Source: Xanthomonas hydrangeae (lineage in GTDB: Bacteria > Pseudomonadota > Gammaproteobacteria > Xanthomonadales > Xanthomonadaceae). From it: a stretch of 64,000 nucleotides of DNA. The translations under genes were made by a program, and so were the position numbers. The notes below the pieces were generated by a model. It was given only the letters and a program-made list of their open reading frames with translations, made no database searches and was not told the DNA's origin. The stretch is from NCBI GenBank assembly GCA_905142475.1, contig LR990730.1, positions 3,100,001 through 3,164,000 of the forward strand, read 5' to 3'. This document shows, piece after piece, positions 16,772-26,014 of this stretch (the first letter of the stretch is position 1; each line of letters starts with the position of its first letter).

Positions 16772-17614
16772 TCAGAATTCCAGATTGTCGATCAGCCGGG
16801 TATTGCCCAGGCGTGCGGCGATCAGGGCCACGCGCGCGCCAGTGTTGCTGTCGCCCGGCTCGCTGAGGTCGGGCAGACGCACCACCGCGTAATCGACGCG
16901 GAAACCGGCCTGTTCCAGCGCCTGGGTGGCGGTGTCTTCGACCTGCGCACGCGGCGTGCCGGCGGCGTAGCTCTCGCGCATCTGCAGCAACACCTTGCGG
17001 ATGTGCGTCGACTGGGGGCGCTCATCGGCCGTCAGATACTGGTTGCGCGAGCTCATCGCCAGGCCATCGGCCTCGCGCACGATGCTGCCGCCCAGGATCT
17101 CGATCGGAAACGCCAGGTCAGCCACCATCTGCCGGATCACCGCCAGCTGCTGATAGTCCTTCTTGCCGAATGCGGCCACGTCCGGCTGCACCTGATTGAA
17201 CAGGCGCGCCACCACGGTGCACACGCCATCGAAGTGCCCCGGCCGGCACACGCCCTCCAGCACGTCGCTGACGCCAGGCGCATGGATCGGCGTGGCCAGT
17301 GCGGTGCCGAGCGGATACATGGTGTCCACGTCCGGCAGCCACAGCGCATCGCAGCCAGCGTCTTCCAGCCCGCGCAGGTCGGACTCGGGCGTGCGCGGGT
17401 AGCGCGCGAAGTCTTCGTTCGGGCCGAACTGGGTCGGGTTGACAAACACGCTCGACACCACACGGTCGGCGTACTGGCGCGCCAGCATCACCAGCGAATA
17501 GTGGCCGGCGTGCAGGTTGCCCATGGTCGGCACCAGCGCCACGCGCAAGCCCTCGCGCTTCCAGCCGGTGACCAGTGCGCGCAGGGTGGAAAGATCGGTA
17601 ATGGTCTGAATCAT
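16772..17614 (-). CDS. panC: Pantothenate synthetase
   Basis: 280 residues. Condenses pantoate and beta-alanine using ATP. Motifs: [15 protein letters not shown] (HIGH-type nucleotide motif), [52 protein letters not shown] and the KMSKS-equivalent MSSRNQYL. The ATG at 17614 overlaps the panB stop by 4 bases (ATGA). The longer upstream reading frame lies inside panB and is rejected. Confidence 0.96.
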   Translation of the reverse strand: MIQTITDLSTLRALVTGWKREGLRVALVPTMGNLHAGHYSLVMLARQYADRVVSSVFVNPTQFGPNEDFARYPRTPESDLRGLEDAGCDALWLPDVDTMYPLGTALATPIHAPGVSDVLEGVCRPGHFDGVCTVVARLFNQVQPDVAAFGKKDYQQLAVIRQMVADLAFPIEILGGSIVREADGLAMSSRNQYLTADERPQSTHIRKVLLQMRESYAAGTPRAQVEDTATQALEQAGFRVDYAVVRLPDLSEPGDSNTGARVALIAARLGNTRLIDNLEF

Positions 17615-18426
17615 GCGGCGTACGCGTGCTCTGCATCGGGAAAGCTGCCGTCGCGCACGGCTTGCGCATACGCGCGTACCGCACCCGCGACCGAGCCGCC
17701 TTCGGCGAGGAAATCCTTGACGAACTTGGGACGGCGATGGCCGCTGTCCAGGCCCAGCATGTCGTGCATCACCAGCACCTGGCCATCGCAGCCGGGGCCG
17801 GCACCGATGCCGATGGTGGGCACGCTGAGCTCGGCGCTGATCTGCGCGGCGATCGGGGTCGGCACGCATTCCAATACGACCAGGCTGGCACCGGCATCGA
17901 CCACCGCCTGTGCATCGCGACGCAACTGTTCGCCGGCTTCGCCACGTCCCTGCACCTTGTAGCCACCGAAGCGCAGCACCGATTGCGGGGTGAGCCCCAG
18001 GTGCGAGCAGACCGGGATCTCGCGCTCGACCAGATAGCGGATGACCTCGAGCTTGTGCCCGGCGCCTTCGAGCTTGACCATCTCCGCGCCGGCCTGCAGC
18101 AGCTGCGTGGCCGCGTCCAGCGCACGCTCGGGCGTGGCATCGGCCTGGAATGACAGATCGGCCACCAGCAACGCACGCTCCAGCGCACGTGCCACCGAGG
18201 CGGTGTGATAGACCATATCGGCGGTGGTCACCGGCAGCGTGGAGGTATGCCCCTGCACCACCATGCCCAGCGAATCGCCGACCAGAATCAGGTCCACGCC
18301 ATTGGCATCGAAAGTGCGTGCAAAGCCGGCGTCGTACGCGGTCAACATGACCAGTTTTCGACCGTCGCGCTTGGCCTGCGCCAAGGCTGGCACGGTCCAG
18401 GGCTTGCTGTCGGTATGGCTGCTCAT
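17611..18426 (-). CDS. panB: 3-methyl-2-oxobutanoate hydroxymethyltransferase
   Basis: 271 residues from [12 protein letters not shown]. First committed step of pantothenate synthesis: ketopantoate from alpha-ketoisovalerate and methylene-tetrahydrofolate. Metal and substrate motifs: [51 protein letters not shown] and [21 protein letters not shown]. The start is set by homology; the open frame extends upstream through folK but lacks a signal there. It sits 35 nt after folK and overlaps panC. Confidence 0.95.
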   Translation of the reverse strand: MSSHTDSKPWTVPALAQAKRDGRKLVMLTAYDAGFARTFDANGVDLILVGDSLGMVVQGHTSTLPVTTADMVYHTASVARALERALLVADLSFQADATPERALDAATQLLQAGAEMVKLEGAGHKLEVIRYLVEREIPVCSHLGLTPQSVLRFGGYKVQGRGEAGEQLRRDAQAVVDAGASLVVLECVPTPIAAQISAELSVPTIGIGAGPGCDGQVLVMHDMLGLDSGHRRPKFVKDFLAEGGSVAGAVRAYAQAVRDGSFPDAEHAYAA

Positions 18427-18461
18427 GAAGTCATTACGTGGGGTGATAAGCCGGCCATTAT

Positions 18462-18947
18462 CTACCCAATCGGCTCCAGCCCGCTGACCTGGATCGATTG
18501 CAGGGCGTGCCGCACTGTTCCATGCCCAGGAATGATCGCCTCCGGAGCCAGCTCGGACAGCGGCAACAGCGCGAAGGCGCGCACCTGCAGATGCGGATGC
18601 GGCACCTGCAGGCGCGGCAGGTCGATCACCTGATCGGCATACAGCAGCAGATCCAGATCCAGCGTGCGCGGGCCCCAGCGCTCGCCGGCCTGGCGCTGCC
18701 GGCCGAAGGCCTGCTCGATGCCGAGCAGCGCGTCCAACAACTGCAGCGGCGCCAGCGCGGTACGCAACTGCGCTGCGGCGTTGATGAAATCGGGCTGGTC
18801 CTCGCGGCCCCAGGCCGGCGTGCGATACAGGCGCGAGGCCGCAATCAACGTGGACTGCGGCAACGCGCCGAGCGCGGCGATGGCAGCGCGCACGCTGGCC
18901 TCGGCCTGGCCCAGGTTGGCACCCAGGCCGACAAAGGCGGTGTGCAT
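18462..18947 (-). CDS. folK: 6-hydroxymethyl-7,8-dihydropterin pyrophosphokinase (HPPK)
   Basis: 161 residues. Transfers pyrophosphate from ATP to hydroxymethyl-dihydropterin in folate synthesis. Starts [16 protein letters not shown]. It carries the HPPK signature [13 protein letters not shown] (Mg-binding Asp pair), then [21 protein letters not shown]. Three bases separate it from pcnB, the same pcnB-folK-pan order as in enteric bacteria. Confidence 0.94.
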   Translation of the reverse strand: MHTAFVGLGANLGQAEASVRAAIAALGALPQSTLIAASRLYRTPAWGREDQPDFINAAAQLRTALAPLQLLDALLGIEQAFGRQRQAGERWGPRTLDLDLLLYADQVIDLPRLQVPHPHLQVRAFALLPLSELAPEAIIPGHGTVRHALQSIQVSGLEPIG

Positions 18948-18950
18948 GCC

Positions 18951-20285
18951 CTACTCGCCTGCAGGGGCGCCGGTGCGACGACGGCGACGACGGCGCTTGC
19001 GTGGCGCGCCCTCTTCGCCCTCTTGATCGGCCTGCGCGGTTTCGATCGCATCGACCAGCTCCTGGCCGGAGGACTTCTGCGCCTCGCGCCAGAACTCCAC
19101 ATCGGCGGCGTGATCGGGCGAAGCAAACTGGCGCAGCACCAGAAAATCGAACGCGGCGCGAAAACGCGGATGCGACAAGGTGCGGAACACGCGCTTGCGC
19201 TGACGCGAGGAAAAGCGCGTTTGCAGCAGCCAGATTTCCTGCATCGGCAGCGAGAAACGGCGCGGCAATGCCACCCGCTCGAGCTGATGCAAGGTAACCC
19301 GGTCGGCCGCACGACGCTGCGCGTCTTCCGGCTGCACGCCCTGCGCCTGCAGGCCCATCAAGGTGCGGCAGAACGCCGGCCACAGCAGCAGGGCGAACAG
19401 GAATGCGGGCGACACCGGCTCGTCGTTGGCCACGCGCGCATCGGTGTTGCGCAGGCCTTCCAGCACCATCGCGCGCAACGCGCCGCTGCGGTTGGATTTC
19501 AGGGCTGCGGCACTTTCGGGAAACAGCGCGCCGAGCAGGCCGTAACGCTCCAGGCCTTCGAAACTGGCCACGCCGTGCCCGGACAGGAACAGCTTGAGAA
19601 TTTCTTCGAACAACCGCGCCGGCGCGGCTTCGGACAACAGCCCGGCCAGGCGCGGGATGGGTTCTGCGGTGCCGGCTTCGATGTCGAAGTTCAACTTGGC
19701 TGCCAGACGCACCGCGCGCAGCATGCGCACCGGGTCTTCCTGGTAACGCAGCTCCGGGTCGCCGATCAACTTCATCAGCCGTGCCTGCACATCTTCGAAG
19801 CCGCCGCAGTAGTCGCGCACCGAGAAATCCTCGATCGCGTAGTACAGGGCATTGCAGGTGAAGTCGCGGCGGATCGCGTCGTCTTCGATGCTGCCGTAGA
19901 CGTTGTCGCGCACCAGCCGGCCGTTATCCAGTTCGCGATCGCCGCTGCCGTCGTCGACATTGGCGCGGAACGTGGCCACTTCGATGATCTCGCGGCCGAA
20001 CACGACATGCGCCAGGCGGAAGCGGCGGCCGATCAGACGACAGTTGCGGAACAGCGCCTTGACTTCTTCCGGCGTGGCGCTGGTGGCCACGTCGAAATCC
20101 TTGGGATGACCGCCAACCAAAAGGTCACGGACCGCGCCGCCGACCAGGTAGGCGCCAAAGCCCGATTCGCGCAAGCGGTACAGCACGCGCAGCGCGTTTG
20201 GGCTGATGTCCTTGCGCGAGATGGTGTGCTGGTCGCGTGGAATGACGCGCAGCGTGAACGGAGATGTAACTGAGGGTTCGATGAT
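18951..20285 (-). CDS. pcnB: Poly(A) polymerase I
   Basis: Adds poly(A) to RNA 3' ends, promoting decay. About 444 residues. [25 protein letters not shown] holds the nucleotidyltransferase GG...DxD site, followed by [29 protein letters not shown] and [25 protein letters not shown]. The Lys/Arg-rich C-terminus ([11 protein letters not shown]) probably binds RNA. The frame stays open to an ATG at 20363, but that segment is the divergent tRNA-Glu promoter. No ATG or GTG lies between it and the conserved [16 protein letters not shown]. Translation probably begins at an ATC near 20285 (GGAAACGCC precedes), recalling the AUU start of E. coli pcnB. Confidence 0.9.
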   Translation of the reverse strand: MIEPSVTSPFTLRVIPRDQHTISRKDISPNALRVLYRLRESGFGAYLVGGAVRDLLVGGHPKDFDVATSATPEEVKALFRNCRLIGRRFRLAHVVFGREIIEVATFRANVDDGSGDRELDNGRLVRDNVYGSIEDDAIRRDFTCNALYYAIEDFSVRDYCGGFEDVQARLMKLIGDPELRYQEDPVRMLRAVRLAAKLNFDIEAGTAEPIPRLAGLLSEAAPARLFEEILKLFLSGHGVASFEGLERYGLLGALFPESAAALKSNRSGALRAMVLEGLRNTDARVANDEPVSPAFLFALLLWPAFCRTLMGLQAQGVQPEDAQRRAADRVTLHQLERVALPRRFSLPMQEIWLLQTRFSSRQRKRVFRTLSHPRFRAAFDFLVLRQFASPDHAADVEFWREAQKSSGQELVDAIETAQADQEGEEGAPRKRRRRRRRTGAPAGE

Positions 20286-20310
20286 GGCGTTTCCGTTTCG
20301 TGTTGCAGGA

Positions 20311-20339
20311 TTGCCCAACGGCTGTTGCCACACTATACT
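20311..20339 (+). promoter_or_regulatory. Sigma70-type promoter of tRNA-Glu
   Basis: -35 TTGCCC at 20311-20316, a 17-bp spacer, then -10 TATACT at 20334-20339. The tRNA begins 28 bp after the -10. It overlaps the open 5' extension of pcnB on the other strand, which argues against the longest pcnB start. Confidence 0.7.
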
Positions 20340-20366
20340 AGCCCGCTGCACAGGACGCGACAAAAC

Positions 20367-20441
20367 GCTCCCTTCGTCTAATGGTTAGGACGTGGCCCTC
20401 TCAAGGCTAAAACAGGGGTTCGAGCCCCCTAGGGAGCACCA
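20367..20441 (+). tRNA. tRNA-Glu (anticodon CTC)
   Basis: 75-nt cloverleaf. Acceptor GCTCCCT pairs with AGGGAGC, and CCA is encoded at 20439-20441. The anticodon stem TGGCC/GGCTA encloses loop CTCTCAA, giving anticodon CTC (reads GAG). The T-arm is CAGGGG-TTCGAGC-CCCCT. A promoter lies just upstream and a terminator just downstream, so it is a single-gene unit. Confidence 0.95.
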
Positions 20442-20470
20442 CTCCCGTCTCGCTGCAGAAAAACGCCAGG

Positions 20471-20491
20471 GCCCCGCATTGCGGGGCTTTT
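20471..20491 (+). terminator. Terminator of tRNA-Glu
   Basis: 7-bp stem GCCCCGC/GCGGGGC with loop ATT, followed by TTTT. It lies 30 bp after the tRNA. Confidence 0.8.
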
Positions 20492-20875
20492 GCGTTGTGG
20501 CGCAGTCGTTACGACGCAGTTGGTCCGCGGTGCATCGCCAGGGCCGCTGCAGATCGACGCCAAGCTGCACCTGAGCCACCGCTTCAGATGGCGCCTCAGT
20601 TGCAGCAACCCATGTGCAATCTGTCGCGCTCGCTTGTGGGTGCCGGCTGACTTGCCGCGAAACCCGCAGCAAAACTCCAGCGACATTGCTGCCGATCAGC
20701 AGCGATGCACTCTCGTATTCGCACCGATCGCGTTGGCGCGAATGACCACAGACGGCCCGGCAACGACGCACGCTTGCACGGTGGGCTGCGCACTGCGCAT
20801 CGCAGCCAGATCGACACCGCGTTTGCGTGGACGTGGCGCACAACGCAGCGAATTCTTGCACGGCATGGCAATCCC
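20492..20875. other. Gene-free gap between tRNA-Glu and folE2
   Basis: About 380 bases. I see no supported gene or structured element; short frames here have no ribosome site or family signature. Confidence 0.4.
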
Positions 20876-21799
20876 TCAATCGGCAAATGGATGAAAGCCC
20901 TCGGCATCGCTGTCGGTCTCGGCAACCGCGTCGTGGGCATGCAGACCTTCGAAATGGCGAACCGCCACATGGAAGTTGGCATAGCGCTCGGCCAGTATGT
21001 TGCGCAGACGCCGCGCAGCGTCTTCGACATACATCAGGTTGGCGCCGTTCAAGCGCGCAAACGCCTGCTCGTCGATGCGCCGCACTGCGGCCTGCACCGG
21101 CGTGGCCAGCGCGTGTTCGCACAGACCGACCAACTCGCGGATATCGAACCGCTGCGTGCAGGCGATCAGGTCCACGCGCACCTGCGCCACGCTGCGCTGG
21201 CTATGCGGCGTGGCGTACGAGCCGTGATGTTGCAGCCAGTGCGCAACGTCTTCCGGCGGCAGTGCCTCACGCCCGGCGTGTTGCTGCAAGAACGCCTCGC
21301 TCAGCAACTGGCGCGACAACGCCGCAGAACATGGGCATGTAGAGGCGTAGAGCACATCGATCTGCAGACGTACATGGCTGCGCCCTGCCCTGCATTGCGC
21401 ATCGATCCGCACCGGATACGCGCGCCAACCGGCCAGCCCTTCGCTCAGCAGTGCCGGTATCCGCAGCATCAACTCGAAGGCCAGCGACACGCGCGCTGCG
21501 CGGCTGCCGCAATCGGCGTGGCTGTCGATCATGGCCTGCAGCAAATGCGACAGCATCGCCGGCGACAACGGTTGCTCCAGGTGCTGATCGAGCAATCGAT
21601 ACAACCGCGACATATGGATGCCCTTACGCTCGGGCTGTGGCAGATCCACCTGCACAGTGGCGCGCGCGGCCACAGTTCCGCTTGGCTCGGCTTCGTCCAG
21701 GCGCACCGGCATGGCGATGTCCTGCATGCCCACCCAACGCAGCGGCGCGCTCAACGTGGAAAGTTCGGTAACGGCAACATCGGGAAGCGTGGCGGACAT
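20876..21799 (-). CDS. folE2: GTP cyclohydrolase I, type 2 (FolE2)
   Basis: 307 residues. Converts GTP to 7,8-dihydroneopterin triphosphate, the entry to folate, using the metal-promiscuous FolE2 fold rather than zinc-dependent FolE. Diagnostic stretches: ERKGIHMSRLYRLL, DVLYASTCPCSAALSRQL (metal/substrate Cys region), HSQRSVAQVRVDL and RHFEGLHAHDAVAETDSDAEGFHP at the C-terminus. It lies 36 nt downstream of amiC on the same strand and probably shares its transcript. FolE2 is often zinc-regulated elsewhere; no Zur site is evident here. Confidence 0.92.
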   Translation of the reverse strand: MSATLPDVAVTELSTLSAPLRWVGMQDIAMPVRLDEAEPSGTVAARATVQVDLPQPERKGIHMSRLYRLLDQHLEQPLSPAMLSHLLQAMIDSHADCGSRAARVSLAFELMLRIPALLSEGLAGWRAYPVRIDAQCRAGRSHVRLQIDVLYASTCPCSAALSRQLLSEAFLQQHAGREALPPEDVAHWLQHHGSYATPHSQRSVAQVRVDLIACTQRFDIRELVGLCEHALATPVQAAVRRIDEQAFARLNGANLMYVEDAARRLRNILAERYANFHVAVRHFEGLHAHDAVAETDSDAEGFHPFAD

Positions 21800-21835
21800 C
21801 GAAAGCTCGTTGAATGAGGGGGAAGAGATCGCGCC

Positions 21836-22996
21836 TCAGGCGCGACCGGGAAATGCCTGAAAGTAATCGTCGATGCCTGCATGCAAGGTCTGCGCAAGTT
21901 CGTCCTGATGCGCATCGCCGCACAGCCGCCGGCAATCGTCGCGATTGCTCATGAAGCCGGTTTCCACCAGCAGCGAGGGGATATCCGGCGACTTCAATAC
22001 CGCAAAGCCGGCCTGTCCGACCTGGTTCTGATGCAGCCGTGTCACCTGCTGCAGACGGCCGAGCATCAAGCTGCCGAACTGCAGGCTGCTGGCGATGGTG
22101 CCGCTCAGCGACAGATCGGCCAGCACCTGCGACAACACCGGATTGCTCGGCACCCGCAAACGGCGCGCGCTATCGCCCATGTCGTCGGCCGCGTTCTCGC
22201 TATCGGCGATCCAGCGCGCCAATGCGGAGCTGGCGCCGTTCTGCGACAGCGCAAAAACCGAGGCACCGCGTGCCTCGCTGTTGGGTGCAGCATCGGCGTG
22301 GATGGAGACGAACAGATCGGCGTTGTGGCGATGGGCGATCAACACCCGCTCATGCAGCGGCACGAAGCGATCGTCACTGCGGATCATCGTCGGCCGGTAA
22401 CGCGGGTCGGCCGCCAGACGCTGGTGCAGGCGCCCCGCGACCGCCATGGCCACATGCTTCTCGTAACGCGCATCGGCACTGACTGCGCCGGGATCCTTGC
22501 CGCCGTGGCCGGCGTCGATGGCGACCACGTAGGGGTGCAGGCGCGAACGCGTGGGCACCGCCGCTGCGACGGCCGGATCGCTTCGATCGGCGGCGGACAA
22601 CGACGCAGCGCCGGAAGCCGCAGCAAGATCCAGCACCAGCGCATTGCCCTCCCACCGCGCAGTCGATGCCAGCGGCTGCACCAGATCGAGCACCACGCGC
22701 AATCCGTCCATCTGCGGACCGCTGCGAATCGCGACGACGGCAAGGCCGCCAGGCAACGGATCGATCCGCGGTGGCCGGGTCGAGACGCCGGACAGGTCGA
22801 TGACCAAGCGTTCGGGATCGGACAGACTGAAACTGCGGTACGCGACCTGGCCGCTCAAGTCGAGTCGAAGCCGCAGGCCGTCATCGTGCTGCTGTACGCC
22901 GCAGCTGCGCAGTGCCGGAACCTCTTGCGCATAGCCCAGGCCCGGCGACAGCACCAGCGCCGCGCCGGCGGTCTGCAGCAGCTGTCGCCGCTTCAT
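21836..22996 (-). CDS. amiC: N-acetylmuramoyl-L-alanine amidase, AmiC type
   Basis: 386 residues from MKRRQLLQTAGAALVLSPGLGYAQ, a twin-arginine signal. In-frame starts upstream (ATG 23035, GTG 23089) would lengthen the n-region. An N-terminal AMIN domain for septal targeting (about 30-130) precedes the Amidase_3 zinc domain: IDAGHGGKDPGA (His), YEKHVA (Glu), VSIHADAAPN (His) and SLLVETGFMSNRDD (catalytic Glu). It cleaves the bond between muramic acid and the peptide stem in the periplasm during cell separation. folE2 follows 36 nt downstream. Confidence 0.93.
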   Translation of the reverse strand: MKRRQLLQTAGAALVLSPGLGYAQEVPALRSCGVQQHDDGLRLRLDLSGQVAYRSFSLSDPERLVIDLSGVSTRPPRIDPLPGGLAVVAIRSGPQMDGLRVVLDLVQPLASTARWEGNALVLDLAAASGAASLSAADRSDPAVAAAVPTRSRLHPYVVAIDAGHGGKDPGAVSADARYEKHVAMAVAGRLHQRLAADPRYRPTMIRSDDRFVPLHERVLIAHRHNADLFVSIHADAAPNSEARGASVFALSQNGASSALARWIADSENAADDMGDSARRLRVPSNPVLSQVLADLSLSGTIASSLQFGSLMLGRLQQVTRLHQNQVGQAGFAVLKSPDIPSLLVETGFMSNRDDCRRLCGDAHQDELAQTLHAGIDDYFQAFPGRA

Positions 22997-23215
22997 GCGG
23001 CGCACCCGGGGCGACAGAGACAGCAGCCTCGCCATCTCCGATCTGGCGACCGACTCGACTTGGAGCAGACGGACAACGGCAGTGAACACGACACGGGAGC
23101 TTGGCCCAGCGAGGGAGATGAAGTGTTATAAAGTAACAATCGCTGCGCAAAAGCAAGCCCATGCTTGCTTGCCTGCGCCTTCATGTTCATTTCCTTGCCT
23201 ACCGGAGCCCGCCCA

Positions 23216-23440
23216 ATGTCTGCCGCCCTTCCCGACAGCTACACCGCCTGGCGCCATTGCATCGAAGTCGACTGCGCACAGCGATTGACCGCCCTTTTTA
23301 TCGCCGAGCGTCTGACCAGCCTGCGCAACTCCAACGACCACCACACCCAGCAATTTCTGCGTCGCTGGGGCCAGGCGCATCACCAGCAGGTGATTGGGTG
23401 GTTTGAGCGTGCCAGCAGCGAACTCGAGCTGAGCCACTGA
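23216..23440 (+). CDS. Conserved small hypothetical protein
   Basis: 74 residues starting MSAALPDSYTAWRHCIEVDC. The ATG at 23216 has GGAG 9 nt upstream; a longer frame from 23165 lacks one. No signal peptide or membrane helix; soluble, mostly helical, with HHTQQFLRRWGQAHHQQVIGWFERA. GC content matches the core genome. No family recognised. It diverges from amiC and marks the last core-like gene before the low-GC islet. Confidence 0.65.
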   Translation: MSAALPDSYTAWRHCIEVDCAQRLTALFIAERLTSLRNSNDHHTQQFLRRWGQAHHQQVIGWFERASSELELSH

Positions 23441-23656
23441 TTTGGCCCCGCCACAACGCTACACATCATGGACAGATAGATAGATCTAGGGACGAGTGAA
23501 CACGTTTGAGTGGATCTAGTGATCAGTGCCTTACTCGCTAGGTATTAACCTACGATTTTCTGCCACAAACAATCAACAAAACTGCTCCATCAGGACGTAA
23601 CGTACAAAGGCCTGAATTGCAGGCTGAGTTGCCCCACGCAGGGGGAAGGCAAAATC

Positions 23657-24127
23657 ATGAAAAACGCAAACAATTGGCTCAAGGCTTTTTGCTTAATCGC
23701 TGGAATTTTTTCATCAGGCGCGGCGATGGCTCAATGCTGTCCCAGTGGCGGTATTGGCGCACATGCGATGACCGGACTTGGCGATAGCACCCCCAAGGCC
23801 GCTAACCTCGCCATTGACCCCTCACTTGCCATATATGAACTCCATCGCGACGGGGTGACCTATCTGCAGATCAACGATGTAACCGGCGTAGTCCGTGCGG
23901 TGGTCGCCAGAGTGGACAACGCCCTCTGGACCTTGCCAATGGGCAAGGATGTGGAGCGCGTCGTGTTGCCTTCAGCTAACAAGATTTCTGCAAGCACGCG
24001 CTCAAATGACCCGGCAACACCTGATGCAATCCAACGGGATCAAGCACGACTCGTCTATAAGACAAAGAACTTCACGGTACTAGCCCGGCGCGAAGCAACT
24101 GGGGACCGGTGGATAGTTTCCCCCTGA
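23657..24127 (+). CDS. Small secreted hypothetical protein
   Basis: 156 residues. The Sec signal peptide KAFCLIAGIFSSGAAMAQ gives a mature protein starting QCCPSGG. GGGGAAGG precedes the ATG. The middle region (DPSLAIYELHRDGVTYLQINDVTGVVRAVVARVDN) looks like a beta-rich fold. No family recognised. Its last 56 bp overlap the 3' end of the opposite-strand MASE1 gene. Lower GC than its surroundings; probably acquired together with that neighbour. Confidence 0.65.
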   Translation: MKNANNWLKAFCLIAGIFSSGAAMAQCCPSGGIGAHAMTGLGDSTPKAANLAIDPSLAIYELHRDGVTYLQINDVTGVVRAVVARVDNALWTLPMGKDVERVVLPSANKISASTRSNDPATPDAIQRDQARLVYKTKNFTVLARREATGDRWIVSP

Positions 24128-25619
24128 CCTCCACAGAATCAGGCTCAGCAACAAGAAACGTCACAACCATTGCATGGCGGCGGCGCAGCATGCCGCCATG
24201 CGCTTTCAATCGTGCATCCAGTTCGGCTTCAACATCATTTGAGTCGCGCCCAACCAACTCGGCTGACGAAGAGTCTGCAATAACGCGCACCACAACCCCC
24301 CTAGCCCCTTTGCCTGTCCACGCACGCGCCTGGATGAAATGCCTGCTAGCCGAAGGCAGGATCTCGACACAGTTGAGCACACTCCGGTACGCGCTCAGCT
24401 GTAGCTCTAACGACAGACTTTTGCAATTCCCGCGAAACACGTGCTCAAATTGAGATTGACAGAAGCGCTCAAGGGCCGGCGAACGCAACGCTTGATATAG
24501 CCCGTGCGTCTCGATTTCCAACGGATACAGTGCGGCTACATATTGCTGCAATAACTGCGACTCAAGCACACTAACTCGTGTCATCTCCATTGCAACCGCA
24601 TGCTGCCCTTTTGCCCTCAAATCAGCTATGACGTCTTTGCGCATCCTGTTGATCTGTACATTGATATCAGAATATTCAAGCACGCGATTGCGCAACAGAC
24701 GTTCGGCACTGGAATAGCTCGCGCGAGCAAATAGAAACGGGTCGTCCTTCGTGCGGTTCGAAACCCCATTGCGGGCAAAATCACGCAGGCGCGCGTTAAA
24801 CACAAAGAGAACCGTTGTTATGACCCCGTATAGCAACTGGACATTGTATACATGCTGATCAAATAACCCGGCCTGATAGATCCGGGGAAGAGAGAACTCA
24901 AGCCCAAAACTTGCCAGTAGCGCTCCCAATGCAATGCCTCTCCACCCATGCCTGAAGGTCAGCAAGATCATCGGCACAAGCATCGCGATCATCAAAATGT
25001 TTCGAATCGATGGGTCGCTCGAGACACCCAATCCGAAGAACAGCCCAAGGATGACAACGACTGCAACAGCAAAATCCCTTGACAGGCCGGAATGCACTGG
25101 ACCGTCATTCCAATTGGTCCACAACATTGTCGGAAGCAGCAAGGCCAGTATTCCGAGATAGCTGCCCGAACAGTAGCGCAGCAGCAGATCAATGACGGGA
25201 TAAATCGTTGGCCCACCGAGCATCTCGTTCAAGAACATGCTGCATACTGCGTTCCAAAGCCCTATCGCGAGTGCAGCCGGAATAAGCCAATGCTGGCTCT
25301 TGACGATATGAGGAACATGGTAACGAAGCAGGAAAATGCCGCCGGCAATCAGGGGCCCATGGACGAACGGACTCAGGTAAGACCATAGCGGGTTGAATCC
25401 CTGTAGCTCGGCCAGGGGAATACGCAAGACCAACATTGCCGCAGCGTCCCCTAGCAACAGGAACGGCCATTCGCGATACGGACGAAACAGCAAGGCGACG
25501 ACTCGCAAGCCAACCGGCAGATACCACTGGTCAATGGACAAGCGCCAGAGAATCAGAGACACCAAGCAGTAGCACACGCTGATCAGCATGCCTCTGACAA
25601 GCTCTTTAGCTACCGCCAT
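24072..25619 (-). CDS. MASE1-type membrane protein with degenerate kinase-like C-terminus
   Basis: 515 residues. The ATG at 25619 is chosen for AAGGAG about 8 nt upstream; the longer frame has none. The N-terminal ~300 residues hold about eight membrane helices. WYLPVGLRVVALLFRPYREWPFLLLGD resembles the MASE1 sensor domain (as in UhpB). A coiled helix (VSNRTKDDP to VSVLESQLLQQYVAAL) and a C-terminal domain follow. That domain sits where a histidine-kinase ATPase would, but it lacks recognisable H, N and G boxes. It may be a ligand sensor or pseudo-kinase partner. Low GC; no regulator gene adjacent. Confidence 0.68.
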   Translation of the reverse strand: MAVAKELVRGMLISVCYCLVSLILWRLSIDQWYLPVGLRVVALLFRPYREWPFLLLGDAAAMLVLRIPLAELQGFNPLWSYLSPFVHGPLIAGGIFLLRYHVPHIVKSQHWLIPAALAIGLWNAVCSMFLNEMLGGPTIYPVIDLLLRYCSGSYLGILALLLPTMLWTNWNDGPVHSGLSRDFAVAVVVILGLFFGLGVSSDPSIRNILMIAMLVPMILLTFRHGWRGIALGALLASFGLEFSLPRIYQAGLFDQHVYNVQLLYGVITTVLFVFNARLRDFARNGVSNRTKDDPFLFARASYSSAERLLRNRVLEYSDINVQINRMRKDVIADLRAKGQHAVAMEMTRVSVLESQLLQQYVAALYPLEIETHGLYQALRSPALERFCQSQFEHVFRGNCKSLSLELQLSAYRSVLNCVEILPSASRHFIQARAWTGKGARGVVVRVIADSSSAELVGRDSNDVEAELDARLKAHGGMLRRRHAMVVTFLVAEPDSVEVRGKLSTGPQLLRAGLVP

Positions 25620-25950
25620 ACCACCACTCCTTGGTTCCACGATGCGTCCTAGTCTGTAGGGAACTGCTCGGCCGAGTATAGCGGTGGCGCACACATTGCG
25701 ATAAAGCCTAAGCAGCTGGACGCGCATCGTGTGCGTTAGACATCGCGCTTTGCACTCTAGTGGTGCAATGCTTCCATCTATGGACAAGCATTCAGCGCGG
25801 TCGTTGGTGGCGTCGATCATCGCTATCACCGAAGAAGCGCAGACGCGCGATTCGATCAACACAACAACTTTCGCTTAAGCACTGTGGTTTGGCTTGCTGC
25901 GGCGACTTATACGTGGGCGCCTCGCCGTTGGATAAGCGAGACCATCAACG

Positions 25951-25973
25951 AAAAAAGCCGCGCAATGCGCGGC
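25951..25973 (-). terminator. Strong terminator at the end of the xyloglucan/xylose operon
   Basis: On the minus strand, GCCGCGC-ATT-GCGCGGC is followed by six T residues. It lies about 40 bp after the symporter stop. A textbook intrinsic terminator closing the locus that starts near 48 kb. Confidence 0.88.
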
Positions 25974-26014
25974 CCTCTTCGTTTTCCATGCCGATATTGG
26001 CATAACAGACAGGA

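Larger units (their letters stand above)
23441..25950. other. Low-GC islet (probable horizontally acquired insert)
   Basis: By eye the base composition and codon choice (ATA, AGA-rich and A/T-ending codons; runs such as GATAGATAGATCTAGGG at its left end) are clearly less GC-rich than the flanking genes. It holds only two genes, a small secreted protein and a MASE1-type membrane protein. It ends near the XyGUL terminator. No integrase, IS or flanking direct repeat was found. Confidence 0.5.
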
